A program made the position numbers and the translations under genes. Shown in pieces: positions 1 to 8,181 of a stretch of 64,000 nt of DNA (positions within the stretch are counted from its first letter, which is position 1; each line of letters begins with the position of its first letter). Source of the stretch: Bacillus pumilus (lineage in GTDB: Bacteria; Bacillota; Bacilli; Bacillales; Bacillaceae); contig NZ_CP101833.1 of the NCBI RefSeq assembly GCF_024498355.1, positions 2,771,001-2,835,000 on the forward strand, given 5' to 3'. A model generated the notes under the pieces. The model worked only from the letters and a program-made list of their open reading frames with translations. It had not been told where the DNA came from and made no database searches.

Positions 1-1
1 C

Positions 2-295
2 GATGCTGTTTCTCATACAGAAATCAGAAATATCTCGATCTCATTCCGATACGTCCAGGAGCAGCTTCATATTGAAATCACGGACACAGGTGTCGGTCTG
101 ACAAAAGAAGAACAGAACATCATGTTTGATCAAGGCTTTTCAACAAAAGGAGAAGACAGAGGATTCGGTCTCTACTTCGTTGACCAAAGCATCAAAAAAT
201 TGAACGGACATATGATTGTCACGAGTGAAAAAGGAGAAGGAACGACCTTTAGTCTCCGCATTCCGTATAAACAAAAGGAGGATTCACATGATTAA
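2..295 (+). CDS. malK: Sensor histidine kinase, C-terminal end only (malate sensor MalK)
   Basis: Open from the window edge, so only the last 97 codons are present. The fragment holds the end of a HATPase domain: a G1 box DTGVGL, then FDQGFSTKG and GFGLYFVDQ as F and G2 boxes. The wording is typical of the CitA/DcuS/MalK family of citrate and dicarboxylate sensors. The stop overlaps the start of the downstream regulator by 8 bp, so the two are translationally coupled. In B. subtilis MalK senses external malate and phosphorylates MalR. The sensor domain lies outside the window, so the ligand is inferred from the partner gene and from maeN nearby. Confidence 0.85.
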   Translation, partial: DAVSHTEIRNISISFRYVQEQLHIEITDTGVGLTKEEQNIMFDQGFSTKGEDRGFGLYFVDQSIKKLNGHMIVTSEKGEGTTFSLRIPYKQKEDSHD

Positions 296-995
296 TGTGT
301 TAATAGTAGAAGATGATCCAATGGTTGGGGAGCTAAACAAACGCTACTTGAGCCAAATAGATGGCTTTGAGTTAAAGGGAATCGCCACCTCCTTTCAGAA
401 GGCACTAGAATGTTTAAAAACAGAAGTCATTCATCTTGTACTGCTCGATATTTATATGCCTGGACAAAATGGGCTGGCGCTATTATCAGAAATTCGTCAG
501 CAAAATCATTCCGTTGATGTCATCGTCATTTCTGCTGCGAATGAAGTCGACGTTGTGCAGCAAACGATGCGAAACGGAGCCGTTGATTATTTAATCAAGC
601 CCTTTGAATTCGAACGATTCCAATCAGCTTTAGCAGAGTATAAAAGAAAACACGCCTTGTACCAATCGATGAACAGCATCTCGCAAAATGATTTAGATGC
701 GAAGCTCTTTCATAAAAAAGCAGAGGCGGAAAAAGTCCTTCTGCCAAAAGGCCTGACCAAAAGCACCCTCAAACTTATCTGGACAAGCATTCAATCATTT
801 GGTCAGCAGGCTTTCACGACCGAAGACCTAGCCAATCATACAGAAATCTCTCAAGTCTCTATTAGAAAATACTTGAAATTCCTTGAGGACATCGAAGTAG
901 TTGATGTGGAAATGGCATATGGGACAATTGGACGTCCTGTTTTCCAATATAAACTCAATACAAGCAATATGAATTTAATCCAGCAATATCTATAA
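288..995 (+). CDS. malR: Response regulator MalR (CitB/DcuR type)
   Basis: A 235-residue two-component regulator, the same length as B. subtilis MalR. Residues 1-120 form a receiver domain with the acidic pair E8-D9-D10, phospho-acceptor D54 in LLDIYMPG, and the switch residues SAANEV and IKPFE. The C-terminal part (about 165-235) is the winged-helix DNA-binding domain of the CitT/DcuR family (TEISQVSIRKYLKFLE). The start at 288 was chosen because it follows AAAAGGAGG at good spacing; a longer reading frame from 216 only adds residues overlapping the kinase gene. It should activate maeN, which lies 5.3 kb downstream beyond the nup operon, in response to malate. Confidence 0.93.
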   Translation: MINVLIVEDDPMVGELNKRYLSQIDGFELKGIATSFQKALECLKTEVIHLVLLDIYMPGQNGLALLSEIRQQNHSVDVIVISAANEVDVVQQTMRNGAVDYLIKPFEFERFQSALAEYKRKHALYQSMNSISQNDLDAKLFHKKAEAEKVLLPKGLTKSTLKLIWTSIQSFGQQAFTTEDLANHTEISQVSIRKYLKFLEDIEVVDVEMAYGTIGRPVFQYKLNTSNMNLIQQYL

Positions 996-1002
996 TTTGA
1001 CG

Positions 1003-1036
1003 CATCTGACCTTTCACAAAGGCCAGATGTTTTTTT
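1003..1036 (+). terminator. Rho-independent terminator of malKR
   Basis: Stem CATCTG-CCTTT / AAAGG-CAGATG with a short loop followed by seven T residues, starting 7 bases after the malR stop. Confidence 0.85.
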
Positions 1037-1350
1037 ATGGCATGCGATGTAACAAACCCCTTGATATCAGTAGTTCCACTGTAATAGAGCACATTGCAAA
1101 AGCGGCATTATATCATATTTCAGTCTATAAAAAGACATCGAATGAAGCCTTTTAACATTTTTTTTAAAATAAAACAAATTTCTATTTATTTATTCGATCG
1201 GAAATGATAAATTATGATTGATTAGTTCAACGAGATATAAGTCTGATGTCTTACATCTTCTCTCCTGCACTCCATAAGTTTCTTGAGAAAGCAGGATAAA
1301 ATACCCTTTTCACAAGGAAGAGAAGATAGAGGTCGGTCATTTTTCGCGAG

Positions 1351-1365
1351 ACTTTTCTGAAACTT
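1351..1365. promoter_or_regulatory. CodY-box-like operator upstream of nupN
   Basis: ACTTTTCTGAAACTT matches the CodY consensus AATTTTCWGAAAATT at 13 of 15 positions. It lies 25 bp upstream of the nupN start within a 394-bp leader that contains no gene. From memory, the nup operon of B. subtilis is a CodY target, which fits nucleoside import repressed in GTP- and amino-acid-rich cells. The site is read by eye; binding is inferred. Confidence 0.6.
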
Positions 1366-1389
1366 TTAAATTTTATAGGGGGTTATGTT

Positions 1390-2472
1390 TTGAAGAAGCG
1401 CAAAATTGGACTAGCATTGTCCTTAGTCGTAGCAGCAGGAACCATCCTTGGAGCATGCGGCAACTCTGGCTCAAACAGCGGTGAAAGCAAAAAAGATAAA
1501 GATCAATTCACTGTTGCAATGGTAACTGACGTCGGTGGTGTCGATGACAAATCATTTAACCAATCAGCTTGGGAAGGTCTACAAGCATTTGGGAAAGACA
1601 ACAATTTAACAAAAGGTAAAAACGGTTTTGATTACTTACAATCTAAATCAGATGCTGACTATACAACAAACTTAAACACACTTGCTCGTGAGAAATTCGA
1701 CCTCATTTATGGAATTGGTTTCTTAATGCAAGATTCTATTAGTGAAATCGCAGATCAACGTAAAAAAAATCACTTTGGTATCGTTGATGCAGTAGTGAAA
1801 AAAGACAACGTAGCAAGCATTATGTTTAACGAAAACGAAGGATCATTCCTTGTTGGTGTTGCAGCTGCTCTTTCTACAAAGTCGAACAAAATCGGTTTTG
1901 TTGGCGGCGTTGACTCTGAATTAATCAGAAAATTCGAAGTTGGATTCCGCGCAGGCGTTGAAGCAGCTAACCCGAAAGCAAAAGTTGAAGTGAAATATGC
2001 TGGGGCATTCGATAAAGCAGACATCGGTAAAGCAACAGCTGAAAGTATGTACAAATCTGGCGTCGACATCATTTATCATGCAGCTGGCGGCACTGGAACT
2101 GGTGTCTTCACAGAAGCGAAAAACCTGAAAAAAGCTGATCCTAACCGTAAAGTCTGGGTCATCGGTGTAGATAAAGACCAGTATGACGAAGGAAAAGTAC
2201 CTGGAACAAAGCAAAGTGTCACTCTTACTTCTATGATTAAGAAAGTAGACACAGCAGTACAAGACTTAACGACGAAAGCAAAAGAAGGTAAATTCCCTGG
2301 CGGCGAAGTGATCACATACGGTCTGAAAGAAGGCGGCGTTGACATCTCTCCATCTCAGGACAACCTTGACAAAGATGTATTGAAGAAAGTAGAAGAATGG
2401 AAACAAAAGATCATCAAGGGCGAAGTCAAAATCCCTGCAACACGTGATGAATTAAAAGATTTTAAAGCTTAA
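1390..2472 (+). CDS. nupN: Nucleoside-binding lipoprotein of the ABC importer NupNOPQ
   Basis: A 360-residue BMP/PnrA-family substrate-binding protein. Residues 1-22 are a lipoprotein signal peptide ending in the lipobox LGAC, giving lipid-anchored Cys23. The mature part has the family motifs [16 protein letters not shown] near the N-terminus, GIGFLM and VIGVDKDQY. Translation starts at a TTG behind AGGGGG; no better ATG is in frame. In B. subtilis NupN captures guanosine and related purine nucleosides outside the membrane and hands them to NupP/NupQ. It is the first gene of nupNOPQ and is separated from nupO by 157 bp with two hairpins, which should make it more abundant than the membrane parts. 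Confidence 0.93.
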   Translation: MKKRKIGLALSLVVAAGTILGACGNSGSNSGESKKDKDQFTVAMVTDVGGVDDKSFNQSAWEGLQAFGKDNNLTKGKNGFDYLQSKSDADYTTNLNTLAREKFDLIYGIGFLMQDSISEIADQRKKNHFGIVDAVVKKDNVASIMFNENEGSFLVGVAAALSTKSNKIGFVGGVDSELIRKFEVGFRAGVEAANPKAKVEVKYAGAFDKADIGKATAESMYKSGVDIIYHAAGGTGTGVFTEAKNLKKADPNRKVWVIGVDKDQYDEGKVPGTKQSVTLTSMIKKVDTAVQDLTTKAKEGKFPGGEVITYGLKEGGVDISPSQDNLDKDVLKKVEEWKQKIIKGEVKIPATRDELKDFKA

Positions 2473-2482
2473 TTTGAGCATC

Positions 2483-2501
2483 GGGATAAGCGCCTTATCC
2501 C
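2483..2501 (+). terminator. Intercistronic hairpin after nupN
   Basis: Perfect 8-bp stem GGGATAAG / CTTATCCC with a 3-base loop just after the nupN stop, followed by a C- and T-rich stretch. It probably stabilises or partly terminates the nupN message. Confidence 0.5.
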
Positions 2502-2542
2502 CTTGCCTCTCCTTTACCTCCTCTTTATTCGTAAAAGGTGGT

Positions 2543-2581
2543 AAAAGAAAAGCTGCAGCCTTGTTTTGCAGCTTTTCTTTT
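2543..2581 (+). terminator. Second, stronger hairpin between nupN and nupO
   Basis: A 15-bp stem, AAAAGAAAAGCTGCA pairing with TGCAGCTTTTCTTTT, whose T-rich 3' arm acts as the U-tract. It sits before the nupO ribosome binding site and likely allows only partial read-through, as is common after binding-protein genes of ABC importers. Confidence 0.7.
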
Positions 2582-2629
2582 GCTAGTTTTTATCTTCATC
2601 AGCACCCTAAAAAAGGAGCGGTTAAACCT

Positions 2630-4165
2630 GTGGATTATGTCATTGAAATGTTGAATATACGCAAAGAATTCCCTGGCATTGTAGCAAACGACAACATTAC
2701 GCTGCAGCTAAAAAAGGGCGAAATTCATGCGCTGCTTGGTGAAAACGGCGCTGGAAAATCAACGCTCATGAACGTACTTTTCGGACTATATCAGCCTGAA
2801 AAAGGTGAAATCAAGGTACACGGAAAACCTGTGACCATCTCTAGTCCAAATGATGCTAGTGATTTAGGCATCGGAATGGTGCATCAGCACTTTATGCTTG
2901 TCGATACATTCACTGTTGCTGAAAACATCATTTTAGGGAAAGAGCCAAAGAAGTTTGGAAAGATTGATAAAGAACAAGCCATACAGCAAGTGCAAGAGCT
3001 TTCTGACCGCTATGGTTTGAAAATAGACCCTGCCGCAAAAGTATCTGACATCTCTGTTGGAATGCAGCAGCGTGCAGAAATCTTAAAGACACTTTACCGC
3101 GGCGCTGACATTTTGATCTTCGACGAACCAACAGCCGTCTTAACACCTCAAGAAATAAAAGAACTCATACAAATTATGAAAAATTTAATCAATGAAGGCA
3201 AATCCATTATTTTAATTACCCACAAGCTGAAAGAAATTATGGATGCCTGTCATCGCGTCACCATTATTCGAAAAGGCCAGGGCATTCGTACACTTGATGT
3301 GGAAAGCACCAATAAAGACGAGCTTGCAAGCTTAATGGTCGGCAGGGAAGTTTCATTTAAAACAGACAAAAAAGCAGCCTCTCCTGCTGAGGAAGTGCTT
3401 CAAATTCAAGATCTGACTGTAAAAGACGCACGAGGAATCGAAGCAGTCAAACACCTGAACCTCTCAGTGAAGGCTGGCGAAATTGTAGGAATTGCTGGGG
3501 TAGATGGCAATGGTCAATCTGAATTAATTGAAGCCATTACAGGTCTGAAAAAATCAGAATCCGGCACGATCATGCTAAACGGGAAAGCCATTCAAAACCT
3601 CCCGCCTCGTAAGGTCACCGAATCTGGTATTGGACATATTCCTCAAGACCGTCATAAGCACGGACTTGTGCTCGATTTTTCAATAGGAGAAAATATTTCC
3701 TTACAAACATATTATCAGCGCCCTTACTCGAAATTTGGCTTGATGAATATGAAAAACATTTATCAAAAAGCAAAACGAATCATAACTGAATATGACGTAC
3801 GGACACCGAGTGAATATACAGAAGCACGCGCCCTGTCAGGCGGTAACCAGCAAAAAGCCATTATCGGCCGTGAAGTTGACCGAAATCCTGATTTATTAAT
3901 TGCCGCTCAGCCGACACGTGGACTTGATGTTGGTGCGATTGAATTTGTTCATAAACGTCTCATTGAACAAAGAGACACAGGCAAAGCCGTTTTGCTCATC
4001 TCTTTTGAGCTTGATGAAATTATCAATGTCAGTGATAAGATTGCTGTGATTTTCGAAGGCAGCATGATTGCCATTGTTGATCCAAAAGAAACAACAGAGC
4101 AGGAGCTTGGTCTATTAATGGCTGGAAGTACGCAACAGGAAGTGGGGAAAGAAGCAAATGTCTAA
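2630..4165 (+). CDS. nupO: ATPase subunit of the nucleoside ABC importer
   Basis: A 511-residue double ATP-binding cassette of the simple-sugar/nucleoside importer type. Cassette 1 has Walker A GENGAGKST, the signature SVGMQQR and Walker B ILIFDEPT. Cassette 2 is degenerate, as is usual in this family: VDGNGQSE in place of Walker A, the signature LSGGNQQK, and LLIAAQPTRG instead of a normal Walker B. The reading frame is open back to 2474, but the start is set at GTG 2630, which follows AAAAGGAG and gives MDYVIEMLN, the expected N-terminus. The last 8 bp overlap nupP. Confidence 0.93.
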   Translation: MDYVIEMLNIRKEFPGIVANDNITLQLKKGEIHALLGENGAGKSTLMNVLFGLYQPEKGEIKVHGKPVTISSPNDASDLGIGMVHQHFMLVDTFTVAENIILGKEPKKFGKIDKEQAIQQVQELSDRYGLKIDPAAKVSDISVGMQQRAEILKTLYRGADILIFDEPTAVLTPQEIKELIQIMKNLINEGKSIILITHKLKEIMDACHRVTIIRKGQGIRTLDVESTNKDELASLMVGREVSFKTDKKAASPAEEVLQIQDLTVKDARGIEAVKHLNLSVKAGEIVGIAGVDGNGQSELIEAITGLKKSESGTIMLNGKAIQNLPPRKVTESGIGHIPQDRHKHGLVLDFSIGENISLQTYYQRPYSKFGLMNMKNIYQKAKRIITEYDVRTPSEYTEARALSGGNQQKAIIGREVDRNPDLLIAAQPTRGLDVGAIEFVHKRLIEQRDTGKAVLLISFELDEIINVSDKIAVIFEGSMIAIVDPKETTEQELGLLMAGSTQQEVGKEANV

Positions 4166-5204
4166 TCGCTTAACAAATCTGCTGATTCCGCTTATAGCCA
4201 TTGTACTTGGTCTTTTCGTTGGGGCCATTATTATGCTTGCAAGCGGCTATAGTGTCATCGAAGGCTATGGCGCCCTTTGGAATGGCGTCTTCGGTGAAAC
4301 ATATTATATGGGAGAAACCATCAGACAAGTGACACCTTATATTTTATCAGGACTTGCTGTTGCCTTTGCATTTCGGACAGGCCTCTTTAATATCGGGGTA
4401 GAAGGGCAAATGCTCATTGGCTGGGTAGCTGCTGTATGGATCGGAACAACCGTCCATGCACCTGCCTATATCCACCTGCCTCTTGCACTCATCACGGCTG
4501 CTGCTGCTGGTGCATTATGGGGCTTTATTCCTGGATTTTTAAAGGCACGTTTTTATGTCCATGAAGTCATTGTCACCATCATGATGAACTACATTGCCCT
4601 TCATGTGACGAACTATTTGATCTCAAATGTCTTAACAAGCAATAAAGATAAAACAGAAAAAATCGATGCCACTGCCTCGCTTCGCTCTGGATTTTTTGAG
4701 CAAATAACCGATTTCTCACGAATGCATAACGGCATTTTTGTTGCCATTATTGCGGCGGTCGTGATGTGGGTCATTATTCAAAAAACCTCTAAAGGATTTG
4801 AATTGCGGGCTGTTGGAATGAACCAGCAGGCATCACATTATGCCGGCATGAACGTTCGCCGCAATATCATTTATGCAATGCTCATTTCAGGTGCCTTTGC
4901 AGGGCTTGCAGGCGCAATGGAAGGGCTTGGCACGTTTGAATATGCCTCCATTAAAGGCTCGTTTACAGGCGTCGGTTTCGACGGAATCGCTGTTGCCTTA
5001 TTAGGTGGAAATACAGCCATTGGTGTCGTTCTTGCTGCACTATTACTTGGTGGATTGAAGGTCGGTGCTTTAAATATGCCGCTTGAATCTGGCGTACCGA
5101 CTGAGGTCGTTGATATTGTCATTGCGATCATTATTCTTTTCGTCGCCTCAAGCTATATTATCCGTCTTGTCATTCAACAAATGAAGAAAAAGGGGGGAAA
5201 ATAA
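4158..5204 (+). CDS. nupP: Permease subunit NupP of the nucleoside ABC importer
   Basis: A 348-residue integral membrane protein of the BPD_transp_2 (RbsC-like) family with about eight to ten hydrophobic segments. The family loop GLFNIGVEGQMLIG lies near residue 75 and the coupling region with ELRAVGMNQQASHYAGM near 215-230. It overlaps nupO by 8 bp and is followed by nupQ with no gap, so expression is coupled. It forms the transmembrane channel as a heterodimer with NupQ. Confidence 0.92.
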   Translation: MSNRLTNLLIPLIAIVLGLFVGAIIMLASGYSVIEGYGALWNGVFGETYYMGETIRQVTPYILSGLAVAFAFRTGLFNIGVEGQMLIGWVAAVWIGTTVHAPAYIHLPLALITAAAAGALWGFIPGFLKARFYVHEVIVTIMMNYIALHVTNYLISNVLTSNKDKTEKIDATASLRSGFFEQITDFSRMHNGIFVAIIAAVVMWVIIQKTSKGFELRAVGMNQQASHYAGMNVRRNIIYAMLISGAFAGLAGAMEGLGTFEYASIKGSFTGVGFDGIAVALLGGNTAIGVVLAALLLGGLKVGALNMPLESGVPTEVVDIVIAIIILFVASSYIIRLVIQQMKKKGGK

Positions 5205-6164
5205 GTGGGATTTCTGCAAATTCTTGAAATCATCGTCCCAGCTACACTTGTTTATGCTGCACCACTTATTTTAACCGCTCTTGGAGGCGTCTTTTCAGAA
5301 AGATCAGGTGTTGTCAATATCGGTCTTGAAGGTTTGATGGTCGTCGGAGCATTTTCCAGTATTATCTTTAACCTATTTTTTGCTGATACGTTTGGGGCCT
5401 TGACCCCGTGGCTTGGGCTTCTCATCGGAATGGTCATTGGCGGATTGTTCTCACTTATTCACGCTGTTGCGACCATTACGTTTAGAGCAGATCAAACGGT
5501 TAGTGGTGTTGCCATTAACATGCTTGCGCTTGGCGCTACACTGTTTGTCGTGAAACTTATTTACGGGAAAGCACAAACTGATAAAATTACAGAGCCTTTT
5601 TATAAAGGAGATATTCCCCTTTTAAGTGATATTCCGATTATTGGTGATATCTTCTTTAAAGATGTCTATTATACATCCATACTTGCATTAGTTCTTGCGG
5701 TTGTTGCTTGGTTCGTTTTATTTAAAATGCCGTTTGGTCTTCGTCTCCGTGCAGTCGGTGAGCATCCAATGGCTGCTGATACAATGGGGATCAAAGTGTA
5801 CCGGATGCGCTATATTGGCGTCTTCATTAGTGGTCTGTTTGGCGGTCTTGGCGGAGCTGTTTATGCTTCAACCATCGCGCTTGATTTCTCACACGCGACC
5901 ATTACTGGTCAAGGATTCATCGCTTTAGCTGCGCTTGTATTCGGTAAATGGCATCCATTTGGCGCAATGGGCGCTGCTTTATTCTTTGGATTTGCACAAA
6001 GTTTAAGCATCATTGGCTCTCTCTTACCGCTGTTTCAAGATATACCGAACGTGTACATGCTCATTGCCCCATATGTGCTTACGATCCTAGCACTTACTGG
6101 CTTCATCGGACGTGCAGATGCACCGAAAGCACTTGGCACACCTTATTTAAAAGGAAAACGATAA
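5205..6164 (+). CDS. nupQ: Permease subunit NupQ of the nucleoside ABC importer
   Basis: A 319-residue membrane protein homologous to NupP but shorter at the N-terminus. It carries the same landmarks: SGVVNIGLEGLMVVGAF near residues 34-50 and LRLRAVGEHPMAADTMGI for the ATPase contact. It starts at GTG immediately after the nupP stop, with a GGGG-rich ribosome site inside the end of nupP. It ends the operon, closed by a strong terminator 20 bp downstream. Confidence 0.92.
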   Translation: MGFLQILEIIVPATLVYAAPLILTALGGVFSERSGVVNIGLEGLMVVGAFSSIIFNLFFADTFGALTPWLGLLIGMVIGGLFSLIHAVATITFRADQTVSGVAINMLALGATLFVVKLIYGKAQTDKITEPFYKGDIPLLSDIPIIGDIFFKDVYYTSILALVLAVVAWFVLFKMPFGLRLRAVGEHPMAADTMGIKVYRMRYIGVFISGLFGGLGGAVYASTIALDFSHATITGQGFIALAALVFGKWHPFGAMGAALFFGFAQSLSIIGSLLPLFQDIPNVYMLIAPYVLTILALTGFIGRADAPKALGTPYLKGKR

Positions 6165-6182
6165 ATACGATGTATGATCAAT

Positions 6183-6217
6183 CCCCTGAAGGACAAACTA
6201 TCTTCAGGGGATTTTTG
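6183..6217 (+). terminator. Terminator of nupNOPQ
   Basis: Perfect 9-bp stem CCCCTGAAG / CTTCAGGGG, loop of 10, followed by ATTTTTG. Confidence 0.9.
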
Positions 6218-6340
6218 TATGATAAAAACGATAAAACCCCCTGTTTATTTTACTTTTATTACACTTAATTTAGTTTAATAAATAGAAGAGTGTCATTGAA
6301 TCTTCTACAATTGAGTCAAATAGCATTTGGGGGTGTTTAT

Positions 6341-7678
6341 GTGGCTAATGCACAACAATTGAAATCGATTACAAATGATTCTGACAATAATAAAAGCGTT
6401 TTCCGAAAGATCATGTCTTGGAAAATTGGTGTTATTGATCTTCCTGTGTATTTAGTACTTGCAGCGATTATTTTAACTGCCGCTTATTTTAATAAAATTC
6501 CAGCAAATATGCTTGGTGGTTTCGCTGTTATTATGATTTTAGGGATTTTCCTTGGAGATGTAGGACAACGTATTCCAATCTTAAAAGATATTGGTGGACC
6601 AGCGATTCTTTCTTTATTCGTACCATCGTTCCTGGTCTTTTTTAATGTTCTGAATCCGAACTCGTTGGAAGCGGTTACGTCTCTTATGAAAACGTCTAAC
6701 TTCCTTTACTTCTATATTTCTGCTCTTGTAGTAGGTAGTATTCTTGGGATGCAGCGAACGGTTTTAGTACAAGGCCTTATTCGTATGTTTGTTCCTCTTG
6801 TTGCAGGTACAATTGCAGCTGTGAGTGCCGGAATTCTTGTTGGTCTTTTAGTTGGTTACACACCGCATCATTCGTTCTTCTTTATCATTGTACCGATTAT
6901 TGCCGGTGGTGTTGGAGAAGGGATTTTGCCATTATCTATTGCTTATTCACAAATTCTTGGTGTATCAGCAGAGTCATTAATTTCTCAATTAATTCCCGCT
7001 GCTGTTATTGGGAATGTCATTGCCATTATCTGTGCTGGCGCAATGAAGAAGCTTGGTGAAAAACGCCCTGAACTTAACGGGAATGGTCGTCTTGTAAAAT
7101 CGAAAGAAGCAAACGAAATTTTCGAGCAGCCAGATATGGACGCAAAAGTTGATTTCGGTTTAATGGGTGCAGGTGTACTCGTTGCTTGTACAACCTTCAT
7201 CTTTGGTGGTTTGTTAGAAAGCTTTGTTCATATTCCAGGTCCAATCTTAATGATTGTTCTTGCAGCATTAATCAAATACTTAAATGTGATGCCTCAGCAT
7301 CTTCAAAATGGCTCACAGCAGTTCTACAAGTTTGTTTCAAGAAGCTTCACATGGCCTCTTATGGTTGGTCTTGGTATTCTGTACATTCCGCTTGATGATG
7401 TAGCAACTGTGATCTCTATTCCATTTGTATGCGTATGTATCGCTGTTGTACTTGCAATGGTTGGTTCTGGTTACTTCGTTGGGAAATTAATGAACATGTA
7501 TCCAGTAGAATCTGCGATTGTGACTGGCTGCCACAGTGGACTAGGCGGTACTGGTGACGTTGCGATCCTTTCAGCTTCTGGAAGAATGGGGCTTATGCCT
7601 TTCGCACAAGTATCTACACGTCTTGGCGGAGCAGCAACTGTTATTTGCGCAACGATCTTACTTAGAATGTTTACTTAA
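6341..7678 (+). CDS. maeN: Na+/malate symporter MaeN
   Basis: A 445-residue member of the 2-hydroxycarboxylate transporter family (CCS/2HCT), close to the 448 residues of B. subtilis MaeN. About eleven membrane segments are visible. Family signatures are GGVGEGILPLS in the first half and CHSGLGGTGDVAILSAS with GLMPFAQVSTRLGG at the end, the two re-entrant loops. It takes up malate with sodium. A GTG at 6290 opens the frame earlier, but GTG 6341 follows TTTGGGGGTG and is the better start. It is expected to be induced by MalK-MalR, whose genes begin this window. Confidence 0.93.
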   Translation: MANAQQLKSITNDSDNNKSVFRKIMSWKIGVIDLPVYLVLAAIILTAAYFNKIPANMLGGFAVIMILGIFLGDVGQRIPILKDIGGPAILSLFVPSFLVFFNVLNPNSLEAVTSLMKTSNFLYFYISALVVGSILGMQRTVLVQGLIRMFVPLVAGTIAAVSAGILVGLLVGYTPHHSFFFIIVPIIAGGVGEGILPLSIAYSQILGVSAESLISQLIPAAVIGNVIAIICAGAMKKLGEKRPELNGNGRLVKSKEANEIFEQPDMDAKVDFGLMGAGVLVACTTFIFGGLLESFVHIPGPILMIVLAALIKYLNVMPQHLQNGSQQFYKFVSRSFTWPLMVGLGILYIPLDDVATVISIPFVCVCIAVVLAMVGSGYFVGKLMNMYPVESAIVTGCHSGLGGTGDVAILSASGRMGLMPFAQVSTRLGGAATVICATILLRMFT

Positions 7679-7694
7679 TCCATCCAACACTAAA

Positions 7695-7728
7695 AGCATG
7701 AGCCCTCATGAAGGGCACATGCTTTTTT
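7695..7728 (+). terminator. Terminator of maeN
   Basis: Stem GCATG-GCCCT / AGGGC-CATGC around a short loop, then six T residues. Also lies downstream of the convergent yufS gene but has only a weak T-run on that strand. Confidence 0.88.
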
Positions 7729-7752
7729 ATATTTCTTTTCTCCTATACGACT

Positions 7753-7962
7753 TTATTCCTCAGCAGAGACCACTCGTATATATTCTCTCGGCTGAAATGG
7801 ATATTGTCTTGCTTCTTGATAGGTCATATAGAGAAGATGCTCTGAAAACATCGGCCATTCACTTTCTGACTGCCACCTTTTTTGATCATTTCGTTCTATT
7901 AAGAATGCTCCTCCTAAAATCGTGCAGAATATGCTTAAGCTGATGCCCGCTTTTAGTTTCAT
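7753..7962 (-). CDS. yufS: Small single-pass membrane protein (YufS-like)
   Basis: A 69-residue protein beginning MKLKAGISLS with one N-terminal hydrophobic segment (about residues 5-20) that could be a signal anchor, then a charged tail ending EYIRVVSAEE. Start ATG 7962 is preceded by AAAGGGG at normal spacing; the longer open frame to 8013 lacks a ribosome site. Position between maeN and the mrp operon, and length, match yufS of B. subtilis, for which I know no function. Confidence 0.65.
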   Translation of the reverse strand: MKLKAGISLSIFCTILGGAFLIERNDQKRWQSESEWPMFSEHLLYMTYQEARQYPFQPREYIRVVSAEE

Positions 7963-8181
7963 GTAATCAGCCCCTTTAAGAAAAGCATGTACGAAATACA
8001 AAACAATATACAACGAGTTTCATTTTTGATAAAATATTTTTTGTGGTCAAAAGAACTCAAAACAAATGCAGTTGGCTGTAAATCAGTTCAAACCAATGCA
8101 CTATCTCTGTATTTACGCTATAATTTTATTTACCAGTTCTTTAGAACGTGAATTTATATTGATCGAAGGAGGTTTATTTTC

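Noticed and set aside
216..287. N-terminal extension of malR by 24 codons
   Set aside because: It overlaps the kinase gene in another frame, has no ribosome site, and the receiver domain begins properly at ATG 288.
2474..2629. N-terminal extension of nupO by 52 codons
   Set aside because: The stretch covers the two intercistronic hairpins and the ribosome site of GTG 2630; its translation is not protein-like.
6219..6340. Catabolite-response (cre) site upstream of maeN
   Set aside because: TGATAAAAACGATAAAA shares only the central CG with the cre consensus and lacks its symmetry.
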